Made by a program: the position numbers and the translations under genes. The notes below the pieces were generated by a model that worked only from the letters and a program-made list of their open reading frames with translations, did not search any database and was not told the origin of the DNA. This document shows, piece by piece, positions 18,724-28,598 of a DNA stretch of 64,000 nucleotides (position 1 is its first letter; every line of letters starts with the position of its first letter). The DNA is from Deltaproteobacteria bacterium. GTDB taxonomy: Bacteria > Desulfobacterota > Desulfomonilia > Desulfomonilales > Desulfomonilaceae. The stretch covers positions 1 to 64,000 of the forward strand of contig JAJYDQ010000003.1 of assembly GCA_021777225.1 (NCBI GenBank), given 5' to 3'.

Positions 18724-18745
18724 CTATAAGTCCTGCAACTGTCGT

Positions 18746-19423
18746 TCATAGCCTATTTTCCGCTATTGCCCCGTCAATGTCGATATCCTTCGGCAATATT
18801 TCCTTTAAAATTTTCAGGGCCCTTTTGGTGTCACTCTCGCGCAGGGCCGCCAGAAGTTCTGAGTCGACCAATTCTGAAAAGAGTTTGCGATTCTTGTCTG
18901 AGTCGGTCCCAACATTCAGGACATGTTTCCTAAGTTCCCCCATTAATCTTGTCATTCTGCCGTATTCAGGCCCGAATTGTTTTTCAAGTTCCTCTCTGAT
19001 GCGTCTTGCAAGCGCAGGAGATGATCCCCCAGTGCTCACAGATATGATTAAATCTCCCTGAGAAATTACCGCAGGTACAATAAACGAACAAAGATCTGGA
19101 ACGTCAGCGATATTGCAAGGGACTTTTCTTTTGTTAGCAGCCTCATAAATCTCTAGGTTAGTCTCACGGTTATCAGTGGTTCCGAAAATTAAAACCGCAT
19201 CCGGAAACTGATCCAATGCTTCATCGTGAAAGGGCGATTCCACCCAATCAACCCTGGATTCATCTTTTAGCTGAACCATCTCTCGTACAAGTTTCGGGGA
19301 TATTACAGCGACCTTTGCGCCGCTTTCCAAAAGACCTAATGTCTTGCGCAAAGCCACTCGTCCCCCGCCAATGACTATCGCGCGTTTATTTTCGAGATTC
19401 AGCATTACCGGGTACGGTCTCAT
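18746..19423 (-). CDS. Precorrin-2 dehydrogenase / sirohydrochlorin ferrochelatase (SirC/Met8/CysG-N type)
   Basis: 225 residues from ATG 19423 (MRPYPVMLNL), which matches the family start; a GTG at 19438 with AAGGGA just upstream is an alternative that adds five residues. The NAD-binding motif AIVIGGGRVALRKT and the segment STGGSSPALARRIRE are characteristic. It oxidises precorrin-2 to sirohydrochlorin and, in the Met8 type, inserts iron. It follows cobA in the pathway and makes siroheme for sulfite reductase and, through the Ahb enzymes, for heme. It lies 22 bases upstream of the ccsA-like gene in the same operon. Confidence 0.92.
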   Translation of the reverse strand: MRPYPVMLNLENKRAIVIGGGRVALRKTLGLLESGAKVAVISPKLVREMVQLKDESRVDWVESPFHDEALDQFPDAVLIFGTTDNRETNLEIYEAANKRKVPCNIADVPDLCSFIVPAVISQGDLIISVSTGGSSPALARRIREELEKQFGPEYGRMTRLMGELRKHVLNVGTDSDKNRKLFSELVDSELLAALRESDTKRALKILKEILPKDIDIDGAIAENRL

Positions 19424-19594
19424 TGAAAACAACCACACTATCCCTTTAATGAAGTCACAAATTTAATAGAGTTTTTTATCACTTTTAGACAGATTCTTAA
19501 ATAGTCAGTCAGCAAGTACTGAAGATCCAGACTTTTAGAATTGCCCCGATTAAGGCAGGATCGATACTGTTACATGAACTTGACCTTGCCTATT

Positions 19595-20722
19595 CTATTT
19601 TGTCCACAACTCCATAAGTAGATTGTCATCACAATGATCACCATTGGGAAGGCATATCCTAAATATAGAGCCTTTTCCAGGGATTGAATCAAATTGTATT
19701 CTGCCTCCATGTTCATGGACGATCCTCTCTGTAACGACCAGCCCCATACCTGAACCGTGGACCTTTGTTGAGAAAAAAGGGTCAAACACGAATTCACGAT
19801 CCGCATCCTGAATTCCTACTCCATAATCTTTCACCCCAATTATGGTCTCGTGCTCACTTTCATGTACAAAGACTTCAACTACCGACCCGTTAGATGAAAA
19901 GTCCACAGCGTTGCGCAAAAGGTTGTTAACAGCAATTTTTATTAACCTAGGATCAAATCTCGATTTACCATACGTTGTTTCCAATTTTTGGAACAAGATG
20001 TGGATACTGCGTTCTGCCGCATGGGGTCCCAACTCCTGGATGCTTTCAAGTATGACTTCCATTATGGATCCAGTAACCAATTTTATATCCGGTAAATTGG
20101 CGCAATTTTGGACCTCTTCGACAATGAGTTCCAATCTCTGTGTCCCTTCCAGAATATTTTTTACGTATGACTTGGCTTCCTCGGAGATATTGGAGCCCTT
20201 CATAAGTCGAGTCGCAAATCCACCTATCATCACAACCGGATTTCTGATTTCGTGGGCAACCCCCATGGCCAGCCGACTTAGGCTTCTCACTTTGCCACAA
20301 GCAATCCTGTCCCTATCTTCCAGCAATTTCTTTTCTTTCTGACGCAACATAAAAACTTCGGTTATATCTCTAAAAATCATAATAAAGCCAATGAACCGGT
20401 TATTTTCTTCATCCAGTTCACGCATATACGAGGTGGTAACTACGAGGCGCTTCTTTAAACCTTCCGGGTGATAATAGTCGACTTCGCTATAATCTTTGAC
20501 GGTCTTGTTCCATACTGCATTAATAAGTATCTGATTAAATTCATAGTTTTCATCTCTGACAAAGAACACTAGTCCCAATCCCTTTCCCTTTAAATCTTCA
20601 AAGGAATAGCCCAGGATTTCCTTAGTGTTTTTATTTGCGTACAATACATCGCCATCACCATCGATAACGACGAGACAATCACTCATGCTGTCCAGAATAT
20701 TTGTGACAATTGTCGGGTCCAT
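19595..20722 (-). CDS. Cytoplasmic PAS-domain sensor histidine kinase
   Basis: 375 residues with no membrane segment. Residues about 5-120 form a PAS domain (MSDCLVVIDGDGDVLYAN). The HisKA domain has the phospho-acceptor His157 in GVAHEIRNPV. The ATPase domain shows the N box (VNNLLRNAV), the G1 box DYGVGI, FFSTK and GSGMGL. Everything needed for kinase activity is present, but no response regulator lies beside it on this strand. It sits between an AAA ATPase gene (31 bases upstream) and the siroheme gene (about 170 bases downstream). The signal is unknown; a cytoplasmic redox or small-molecule cue is inference. GGAG lies seven bases before the ATG. Confidence 0.88.
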   Translation of the reverse strand: MDPTIVTNILDSMSDCLVVIDGDGDVLYANKNTKEILGYSFEDLKGKGLGLVFFVRDENYEFNQILINAVWNKTVKDYSEVDYYHPEGLKKRLVVTTSYMRELDEENNRFIGFIMIFRDITEVFMLRQKEKKLLEDRDRIACGKVRSLSRLAMGVAHEIRNPVVMIGGFATRLMKGSNISEEAKSYVKNILEGTQRLELIVEEVQNCANLPDIKLVTGSIMEVILESIQELGPHAAERSIHILFQKLETTYGKSRFDPRLIKIAVNNLLRNAVDFSSNGSVVEVFVHESEHETIIGVKDYGVGIQDADREFVFDPFFSTKVHGSGMGLVVTERIVHEHGGRIQFDSIPGKGSIFRICLPNGDHCDDNLLMELWTK

Positions 20723-20753
20723 TAGCCGGCTCCAAAGTCATGACTTGAAGACA

Positions 20754-21491
20754 TTAGGACCGATAAGCGCCCTCAGGGTCATCTATGAAGTTTTTATATA
20801 AATTGTAGACATCTGTGTTGCAAAAACTAGTTGAGTTTATACCGGTCTCGCTGAAGCTGAATATTTGAGCTTCAGGGCAGGCCAATATTATAGGCGATAA
20901 CGTAGCTATAAAGTACTGCTTGTTTGAAGATTCCACGTTGCGCCTCAATATCTTTACAAATTCAACTTGACTACGTGGCGACAAAGCTGACTCTGGCTCA
21001 TCTACAAGGTACAACCCATCAATATTGAAGGAGTAGCTTTGAAAAAAAGTCAAGAATGATTCTCCGTGAGATTTCGCGTTCAAAGAACCTCCGCCGAAAT
21101 ATTGCTTCCTTTCAGGATCGTCCAGCAAGATGTCGTCAAGTGAAGACGCAAAGTTAAAGAATACTTCAGCCCTGAAATGGAACCCATACTTTGGCCGCGC
21201 CTTGAAATCGAGTTTGATAAAGTGGGCAAGTTGTGTTTCGTAGGGATTTGAATGGGACCTGTGAGTTTTACTTCCGCCCCAGGGCATAAAGCCGCATTTT
21301 CTGGCTATGGCGTCAAGCAGCGCAGATTTGCCAACGCCGTTTTCTCCGGAAAAGAATACTATTTTTGATCTAATTTCGAGATCTTGGTTTGTCTGGAACG
21401 CCTTTATGTTGAAAGGAAACGTGTTGTAAACTGGAAACTTTTCACTGTTGATTTTGATTCGTTGCAGATACATTTGATCGCCGCGTTTCAC
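20754..21491 (-). CDS. Small AAA/ABC-type predicted ATPase
   Basis: 245 residues. Walker A is FFSGENGVGKSALLDAIA at about residues 47-64, and Walker B is GLYLVDEPESALSP, followed by a histidine-free switch region. The layout is that of stand-alone predicted ATPases (COG3910-like) with an ABC-type nucleotide-binding fold and no membrane or helicase domain. The start is a GTG at 21491, preceded by GGGAG at six bases; an in-frame ATG at 21473 is the alternative. It lies between the DUF6125-like gene (28 bases upstream) and the PAS kinase. Function is unknown; no nuclease or toxin partner is visible. Confidence 0.8.
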   Translation of the reverse strand: MKRGDQMYLQRIKINSEKFPVYNTFPFNIKAFQTNQDLEIRSKIVFFSGENGVGKSALLDAIARKCGFMPWGGSKTHRSHSNPYETQLAHFIKLDFKARPKYGFHFRAEVFFNFASSLDDILLDDPERKQYFGGGSLNAKSHGESFLTFFQSYSFNIDGLYLVDEPESALSPRSQVEFVKILRRNVESSNKQYFIATLSPIILACPEAQIFSFSETGINSTSFCNTDVYNLYKNFIDDPEGAYRS

Positions 21492-21519
21492 GGCTAACTC
21501 CCTTAGCAGTTAAAAATAA

Positions 21520-22023
21520 TTAGTCCTTTATTGTAAATCGCCACTGACAAAATCTTTCAGGCGGGTGTGGATCAAGAGGAGCGTGGACGCAATCTACCAG
21601 TATTTTCGGATCAATAACTTCGGCAAATGCTTCAAACTCTCCCCGGTGCATTTCCTTGCATGCGTACTCACCCAGATTTCTTTTCAACCTCGAGGATTGG
21701 GTTGGGCAGTTGGGAACAGAAATTAAGACTTCTCTTTCTTTAATCTCTATCTCATACCCAACAATTATCCTCCATGGGAAATACTCGAGAGCTTTGACAA
21801 ATCCTTCCAGGCCCTTTTCCTTTACATCGAATCTATTAACTATGTCTTTGGCCGCCATTCCGGCCACGCGCCTCCAGACCTTCTCATTTATCCGGTTCGC
21901 TTCATCTGTCCCGTGATCTTGTTCTATAAATATGTACCAAAAAGAATCTACTACGCGGTAATGCCAAAAAAGAAAATCCAGATACTTTTCTGACTTCTCA
22001 CCTTTTATACATTCCAGCGTCAT
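21520..22023 (-). CDS. DUF6125-like protein with conserved Cys/His motif
   Basis: 167 residues, soluble. The C-terminal half has [22 protein letters not shown] and [11 protein letters not shown], then a final FCQWRF, a pattern I associate with DUF6125 and with the L-2-amino-thiazoline-4-carboxylic acid hydrolase-like family of anaerobes. Four Cys and several His could bind a metal or cluster, which is inference. A ribosome binding site AAGGAG lies upstream of the ATG. It is the first gene of the minus-strand run that continues with the ATPase and kinase; the gene upstream is divergent. Confidence 0.6.
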   Translation of the reverse strand: MTLECIKGEKSEKYLDFLFWHYRVVDSFWYIFIEQDHGTDEANRINEKVWRRVAGMAAKDIVNRFDVKEKGLEGFVKALEYFPWRIIVGYEIEIKEREVLISVPNCPTQSSRLKRNLGEYACKEMHRGEFEAFAEVIDPKILVDCVHAPLDPHPPERFCQWRFTIKD

Positions 22024-22172
22024 TCCAGGATTCTCCTTTCCAGGACTGATGGTAACATGAGATTGTGTATCATGGTCAATAATAAGTCAACGTCGCTACT
22101 AAACTTGCAGCGCTTTACAATCAGCTGCGGCATGGTAAGATTATACGAGTTCCGACATAGAGGTGGTCACTA

Positions 22173-22529
22173 ATGCTAAAAAAAATCCCTGTATTGGTAG
22201 CTTTCCTTATCCTTTTCTCCCAATGGCCTGCTCACACTCAACAAAGTTTCACGCTTCCCGACGTATCCAAAATGAAACTGCTCACGACTCAGTGGTCAAG
22301 CCACGCTTCCGATATTCCCGGCAAACAGACAAGGATGGATTTCTATTCTACACCTGAAGGCCAAATAATTACGGTTTATTCGTACAAAGGCAGATCGATT
22401 GCGTTTAGTGTTCACTCGAACAGCGACGTTCAAAAAAGTTACAGGCTATTTATTGACCCAACAGGCAACCGTCTGTTTCAGGAGATAAACCCCGGGCTGC
22501 ATTGGGAGATCCCCAATTGGGCTCGATAG
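22173..22529 (+). CDS. Small secreted protein of unknown function
   Basis: 118 residues. The first 22 residues form a signal peptide (MLKKIPVLVAFLILFSQW followed by an AHT-Q type cleavage region). The mature part is short and probably beta-rich, with no cysteine and no recognisable domain. GAGGTGG lies eight bases before the ATG, which supports translation. It is divergent from the DUF6125-like gene and 66 bases upstream of hypA, with which it may be cotranscribed. Confidence 0.65.
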   Translation: MLKKIPVLVAFLILFSQWPAHTQQSFTLPDVSKMKLLTTQWSSHASDIPGKQTRMDFYSTPEGQIITVYSYKGRSIAFSVHSNSDVQKSYRLFIDPTGNRLFQEINPGLHWEIPNWAR

Positions 22530-22595
22530 ATTTTTCCCCATTACTGTGCTGTTTGCGTTTCCAAGATTGATCAATTGGCTTAGGACTGATTTTAA

Positions 22596-22940
22596 ATGCA
22601 TGAGTTAGGAATAGTTCAAAATATTATTGATATAATTGAAGAGCAGATGAAAATCCATTCTGCCAAGCGCCTTGTTGGAGTTGAACTCGAATTCGGCGCC
22701 ATGACAGCAGTCATGCCTGACGCGATTGAATTCGCTTTCACCGCTCTCACCAAGGATAGTCCTCTTGAAGGCGCTGGACTTTCAATTACCATTATACCGA
22801 TTAAAGCTGTCTGTTTGGATTGCGGACACGAGCCTGTGCTGGATACTTTTATTCCATTTTGTCCCATCTGTTCTTCCGGTGTCCTGAGTATTGTTGAAGG
22901 CAAAGACGAAATGAAAATAGTTTCCATTGAAATTGAATAG
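22596..22940 (+). CDS. hypA: Hydrogenase nickel incorporation protein HypA
   Basis: 114 residues, the standard HypA length. The N-terminal MHEL with His2 is the nickel site, and four cysteines (Cys73, Cys76, Cys89, Cys92) form the structural zinc site. HypA with HypB delivers nickel to the large subunit of NiFe hydrogenases, such as the one at 49216. No hypB, hypC, hypD, hypE, hypF or maturation protease is near; those must be elsewhere. It lies alone between a small secreted protein gene and the pyr genes. Confidence 0.95.
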   Translation: MHELGIVQNIIDIIEEQMKIHSAKRLVGVELEFGAMTAVMPDAIEFAFTALTKDSPLEGAGLSITIIPIKAVCLDCGHEPVLDTFIPFCPICSSGVLSIVEGKDEMKIVSIEIE

Positions 22941-23055
22941 TCTGTGGTAATAACTGTCACGTTGAGTAACAGGACGCTGAAATAGGATTAACAAACAAAA
23001 AGACTTCCCTACCGGTTGATGACATGTACACTGAAAATCCCTGTTGAAAAGTTCA

Positions 23056-24390
23056 ATGAGTGAAAAATCATTTTCATATTTGTCTGTTTTTCCCGATGGA
23101 ATAAGGCCGACTCGAGTTGTCGTCGACTTACATTCGGGGAACATTGAATCACTGCTTCCGGAGTCCGGCCCCGTGGAGCAATCGTGTTTGCTTTTCCCTG
23201 GTTTCGTGGACATCCATGTCCACGCTAGAGAGTTTCCTAAACCTGCGACTAAGGATAACGAACTGATCAAAAAATGGGAGTCGACATGCGACAAAGAGAT
23301 GTTCGCCTCCGCAGGAGACGCTGCCCTAAATGGTGGAGTTACATGCTTTGCTGCTATGCCCAACGATCCAATTCCCCCAGATAACAAGACCACATATGAT
23401 CGGAAACGATTGCTAGTAGGGCAATCTAGATGTCCCGTAATCCTCTTCGCCGCCGTCACTGAGCGTTCCGAGCCTTGGGCTGATTTGCCCTACAAGTTGT
23501 ATTTGGACTCGAATCCAAATCAAGTGACCTTCTCAGACTGGCGAAAAGTCCAAGACGCTTTGAGTCGCTATAAAGGAAACAGACTGTTTTTTCACGCTGA
23601 AGACCCTGAGATATTAAGAAAAAACGAAGGTCAGACAGAACATTGGGAAAAACGTCCTCCGGAAGCCGAGGTTCGAGCTGTAGCGAAAATTCTGGAGTTC
23701 ACTCACAGATATCATCTTGTCACCCACATATGTCACGTTTCTACGGAAGGAGCCGTAAACCTCATACGGGAATACAACGCAACAGCATCAACAAAAGTTA
23801 CTTGCGAAGTCACTCCTCATCACCTCTTTTTCAGTGTTGATCAGGCTGGATATCGGGCTGATGGGAGAAAAACCGATATTCCAGGTTATATCCTCAATTG
23901 CAATCCACCGCTAAGATCGGAACACCACAGGCAGGCAATGATAGAAGCTCTACGATCGGGCTTGATTCAAACACTGGCGTCTGATCACGCGCCTCATTCT
24001 CTTGCAGAGAAGAAGCTTGGGGTTTCAGGCATGCCACATCTCGACACTCTTGGTCCATTCGTTGGATGGCTTATTAAAAGTTGTGGTTTTGATCCCATGC
24101 TGGTAGCTAAAATACTTTCCGAAGAGCCGTTCAGAATCATTACGTCGAATCTGAATCAGAAATTTGGTCGTTTACAGAAAGGGGACGGGGCTTCGTTCAC
24201 TGTAATTGATTTTGGCCAAAAAACAGAAGTAGGACATGCGGACGGCCGTGCGCCAAACCGAAGACTGTTTACCCGCTGCGGTTGGTCGCCTTTTGAGTAT
24301 ACATCTTTACCGGCCTACGTCAGGTCCACCGTTATTAACGGCGTCGAGTTTAATTGTGGTCAAGCGCGTTGCCGTCGGGAATCGGACTAA
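23056..24390 (+). CDS. pyrC: Dihydroorotase-family amidohydrolase
   Basis: 444 residues from the ATG at 23056; a TTG at 23044 is rejected. The metal-binding HxH is in GFVDIHVHARE, and further ligands are in FFHAEDPE, THICHVST and SDHAPHS, as in dihydroorotases and allantoinases. The pathway assignment rests on its position 31 bases before pyrB and pyrI: dihydroorotase cyclises carbamoyl-aspartate, the product of PyrB. The sequence after HVHARE (FPKPATKDNE) departs from the common class I pattern, so assignment by similarity alone would be weaker. Confidence 0.88.
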   Translation: MSEKSFSYLSVFPDGIRPTRVVVDLHSGNIESLLPESGPVEQSCLLFPGFVDIHVHAREFPKPATKDNELIKKWESTCDKEMFASAGDAALNGGVTCFAAMPNDPIPPDNKTTYDRKRLLVGQSRCPVILFAAVTERSEPWADLPYKLYLDSNPNQVTFSDWRKVQDALSRYKGNRLFFHAEDPEILRKNEGQTEHWEKRPPEAEVRAVAKILEFTHRYHLVTHICHVSTEGAVNLIREYNATASTKVTCEVTPHHLFFSVDQAGYRADGRKTDIPGYILNCNPPLRSEHHRQAMIEALRSGLIQTLASDHAPHSLAEKKLGVSGMPHLDTLGPFVGWLIKSCGFDPMLVAKILSEEPFRIITSNLNQKFGRLQKGDGASFTVIDFGQKTEVGHADGRAPNRRLFTRCGWSPFEYTSLPAYVRSTVINGVEFNCGQARCRRESD

Positions 24391-24421
24391 TTTTGCGAAT
24401 TGGGGAATAAAGGTGAGCACT

Positions 24422-25360
24422 ATGAACTTTCAAGGTCGCGACATCATTTCCATGAATGATCTGACCCGCGAAGAAATCAATTACATTCTGTCAAAGGTCC
24501 CGGAGGTTCAGAATTATCCTAACAAAGCCTCATTATGCAATGACAAAGTTTCAGCGATGCTTTTTTTTGAACCTTCCACAAGGACCCGTACGTCGTTTGA
24601 AGTCGCAATGCGCAATCTCGGAGGTAAAATAGGCGGGTTTTATGACGCGAACATTACTTCGTCAGTCAAGGAAGAATCTTTGTGGGACACTGTCAAAATG
24701 CACGATGGGTACGGATTTGACGTGATAGTCATCCGACACCCTCTAAAAGGGGCTGCAAGGGTTGCGGCCGAAGCGGCCGACATTCCCGTAATCAATGCCG
24801 GGGACGGTCCAAACCAACATCCGACGCAAACTTTGCTGGACCTGTATTCGATACGGGAAACTCAAGGGCGTCTGGACGGTATCTCGATCGCAATGGTTGG
24901 CGACCTCGTTAATGGAAGGACAGTTCATTCTTTGACGGAAGCGCTTTTGAAGTACGAAAATTGTCGTCTCATATTTATATCCCCAAGGGACCTTGCCATG
25001 CCGCGTTCAATAATTGACAAATGCGCCAGGGCCTCCATTGACAGAGGAGTTACGTTTGTTGAGGCAGGGCGAATCGAAGACCACATAGGGCAAGTTGATG
25101 TACTTTACATGACAAGGATTCAGATGGAGAGACTTCAAGAACGCGCCCTGGCTGAGAAATTTCGAAGCATATACCGGTTGGAAGCCGGTATGTTAAGCGA
25201 GGCCAAACCCAATATGAAAATAATGCATCCTTTGCCGCGCGTTACGGAAATTGCGCAGGATGTCGATGAAACACCATTCGCCTATTATTTCCAACAGGCC
25301 AAAAATGGTCTACTGGTTCGTGAAACATTACTTGCCCTGATACTTGGAGCTATAACATGA
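24422..25360 (+). CDS. pyrB: Aspartate carbamoyltransferase catalytic chain
   Basis: 312 residues from the ATG at 24422, with AAGGTGAG just upstream; the longer ORF overlaps pyrC and is rejected. It forms carbamoyl-aspartate, the first committed pyrimidine step. The carbamoyl-phosphate site FFEPSTRTRTSFE is at residues 48-60, HPTQTLLDLYSI is the second hallmark, and MHPLPRV lies near the end. The regulatory chain gene follows with a four-base ATGA overlap, so an allosteric PyrB6-PyrI6 enzyme is expected. Confidence 0.97.
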   Translation: MNFQGRDIISMNDLTREEINYILSKVPEVQNYPNKASLCNDKVSAMLFFEPSTRTRTSFEVAMRNLGGKIGGFYDANITSSVKEESLWDTVKMHDGYGFDVIVIRHPLKGAARVAAEAADIPVINAGDGPNQHPTQTLLDLYSIRETQGRLDGISIAMVGDLVNGRTVHSLTEALLKYENCRLIFISPRDLAMPRSIIDKCARASIDRGVTFVEAGRIEDHIGQVDVLYMTRIQMERLQERALAEKFRSIYRLEAGMLSEAKPNMKIMHPLPRVTEIAQDVDETPFAYYFQQAKNGLLVRETLLALILGAIT

Positions 25361-25833
25361 AAGATAGGCCAATCACGATCGCAAAAATCGACTCCGGAAT
25401 TGTCATAGACCATATTCCGGCGGGTAAGGCTTTCCTTATTTCTCAAGTGCTGGGACTGAACGCGCTAGCAAGAAAAACGGGTGACATTATAGCGATTGGT
25501 ATAAATTTCGAATCTCAATCTCTGAAAAAAAAGGACATCATCAAGGTCGAAAACTTGAGTTTGACTCGAAACATGCTCAACGTTGTGGCGTTGATAGCTC
25601 CGATGGCTACTGTAACACGAATTGAAAATGGGAAGGTTACGGAAAAACACAAAGTAGATGTCCCGGATTCTGTGGGTGACATTGTAATGTGTCCTGACCG
25701 TTTCTGTATAACCAACCACGAACAGGTGCCATGTAAATTTGTGATCGTAGGGAAAAGCCCTTTGACAATGCGGTGTCACTATTGCGAAACCGAATTCTTT
25801 GGGCCGCTAATAAAGTATAAAGAAAAGAACTAG
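25357..25833 (+). CDS. pyrI: Aspartate carbamoyltransferase regulatory chain
   Basis: 158 residues. PyrI binds ATP, CTP and UTP and tunes PyrB. The N-terminal nucleotide domain includes GIVIDHIPAGKAF, and the C-terminal zinc domain has CPDRFC and CHYC, the four zinc-binding cysteines. It overlaps pyrB by four bases and ends just before a bidirectional terminator. PyrI is patchily distributed among bacteria and more common in Gammaproteobacteria and Archaea. Confidence 0.96.
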   Translation: MKDRPITIAKIDSGIVIDHIPAGKAFLISQVLGLNALARKTGDIIAIGINFESQSLKKKDIIKVENLSLTRNMLNVVALIAPMATVTRIENGKVTEKHKVDVPDSVGDIVMCPDRFCITNHEQVPCKFVIVGKSPLTMRCHYCETEFFGPLIKYKEKN

Positions 25834-25854
25834 CAAGATTGTTTCGAAAAAACA

Positions 25855-25887
25855 AAAAGGCGACCGGACAATCCGATCGCCTTTTTT
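25855..25887. terminator. Bidirectional terminator between pyrI and groEL
   Basis: AAGGCGA and TCGCCTT form the outer stem, with an inner CGG/CCG pairing around ACAAT. Five A precede it and six T follow it, so it can serve both converging transcripts. Confidence 0.85.
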
Positions 25888-25911
25888 AGTTTCCGCTGAG
25901 ACGGAAATTGA

Positions 25912-27564
<1,653 letters not shown>

Positions 27565-27614
27565 TTAAATTGTTAATAAATTGCAGATGATTGACAGGAT
27601 CTTGGGCCAAACGA

Positions 27615-27905
27615 TTAAGATTCGACCAGCCCAAGGATGTCGTCTTCACGCATAATAAGTAATTCTATGCCTTCGACTTTGATCTCAGACCCGGAATACT
27701 TATTGAATATAACGGTATCGCCTTCCTTGAGTTCAAGAGGAATAACCTTACCATCTTCGGTTTTTTTACCTTTACCCACGGCGATGATTTTGCCTTGCTG
27801 GGGTTTTTCCTTGGCAGAGTCGGGCAGAATTATACCGCCCTTGGTCACTTCCTCTGATTCGACCCTCTCGACGAGGATTCGATCATAAAGAGGACGAAAT
27901 TTCAT
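27615..27905 (-). CDS. groES: Co-chaperonin GroES
   Basis: 96 residues with the family opening [15 protein letters not shown], the mobile-loop region after [12 protein letters not shown], and [12 protein letters not shown]-like residues near the end. GGAGG lies before the ATG at 27905. It is the first gene of the groESL operon and is controlled by the CIRCE element 60 bases upstream. Confidence 0.99.
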   Translation of the reverse strand: MKFRPLYDRILVERVESEEVTKGGIILPDSAKEKPQQGKIIAVGKGKKTEDGKVIPLELKEGDTVIFNKYSGSEIKVEGIELLIMREDDILGLVES

Positions 27906-27964
27906 GATATAACCTCCAAATGCTTTCTTTTTAGTATAAAACTATGTAGAGCGCTAGACGCTTG

Positions 27965-27991
27965 TTAGCACTCTCTACATATGAGTGCCAA
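27965..27991. promoter_or_regulatory. CIRCE operator of groESL (HrcA binding site)
   Basis: TTAGCACTC, nine bases, then GAGTGCCAA: the CIRCE inverted repeat with one mismatch in the right arm (consensus GAGTGCTAA). A minus-strand TTGACA at 28005-28010 lies just upstream, so bound HrcA would cover the promoter. I could not pick a convincing -10. Heat-inducible repression by HrcA is the known role of this element. Confidence 0.93.
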
Positions 27992-28044
27992 TCATCGATC
28001 AGTTTGTCAACCCCTTCACCTACAAAATTTAAAGGAAGGCAAAA

Positions 28045-28494
28045 ATGAAAACCGAATTGATTTGCCCCAGATGCGGTTTCGTAATGTCAATCTACAAAAA
28101 TCCACTACCAACAGTAGACATCGTGATAAGCAATCAAGGCGGGATAGTCCTCATAAGCAGAAAAAACGCTCCATTTGGTTGGGCATTACCCGGAGGGTTC
28201 GTCGATTATGGCGAATCCGTGGAAGAGGCGGCCCTCAGAGAAGCTAAGGAAGAAACATCTCTCGATATACATAATCTGAAATTACTGGGAGTTTATTCCT
28301 CAAAGGACAGAGACCCAAGACATCACAGCATTTCTACAGTATTTTCAGCACAAAGCGATGGTATTCCCTGTGCAGGAGACGATGCGGCGAGAGTTCAGGT
28401 CTTTCAAAAAGACAATCTCCCCCAAAAACTGGCTTTCGATCATGCGGAGATTATCGTGGACTATTTTCGATCATGCTCGGATTTTCTATCATGA
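28045..28494 (+). CDS. NUDIX hydrolase
   Basis: 149 residues. The Nudix box is complete: GGFVDYGESVEEAALREAKEET at residues about 51-72, with the catalytic REAKEE. An N-terminal CPRCG suggests a small zinc knuckle, as in NADH- or ADP-ribose-type Nudix proteins, though the second cysteine pair is not visible. The substrate cannot be determined. It is divergent from groESL and starts with a purine-rich ribosome binding site (GGAAGG). Confidence 0.85.
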   Translation: MKTELICPRCGFVMSIYKNPLPTVDIVISNQGGIVLISRKNAPFGWALPGGFVDYGESVEEAALREAKEETSLDIHNLKLLGVYSSKDRDPRHHSISTVFSAQSDGIPCAGDDAARVQVFQKDNLPQKLAFDHAEIIVDYFRSCSDFLS

Positions 28495-28538
28495 TAGCGT
28501 TTTTGAGCCAATTTGGATCAAGCCTTTGCGCTTCGGAG

Positions 28539-28567
28539 TTGCAAGATTGTTAATCACTGTCTAATAT
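28539..28567 (+). promoter_or_regulatory. Candidate promoter of ahbC
   Basis: TTGCAA at 28539-28544 and TAATAT at 28562-28567 are 17 bases apart, each matching four of six consensus positions. The ahbC ATG is about 30 bases downstream. Confidence 0.4.
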
Positions 28568-28598
28568 CTCCAGTATTGTATCCATTAGGAGTCACTTA

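Noticed and set aside
20754-22023. ATPase plus unknown protein as an antiphage defence pair
   Set aside because: No nuclease, protease, toxin or membrane effector domain is visible, and the setting is housekeeping tetrapyrrole genes without mobile-element marks.
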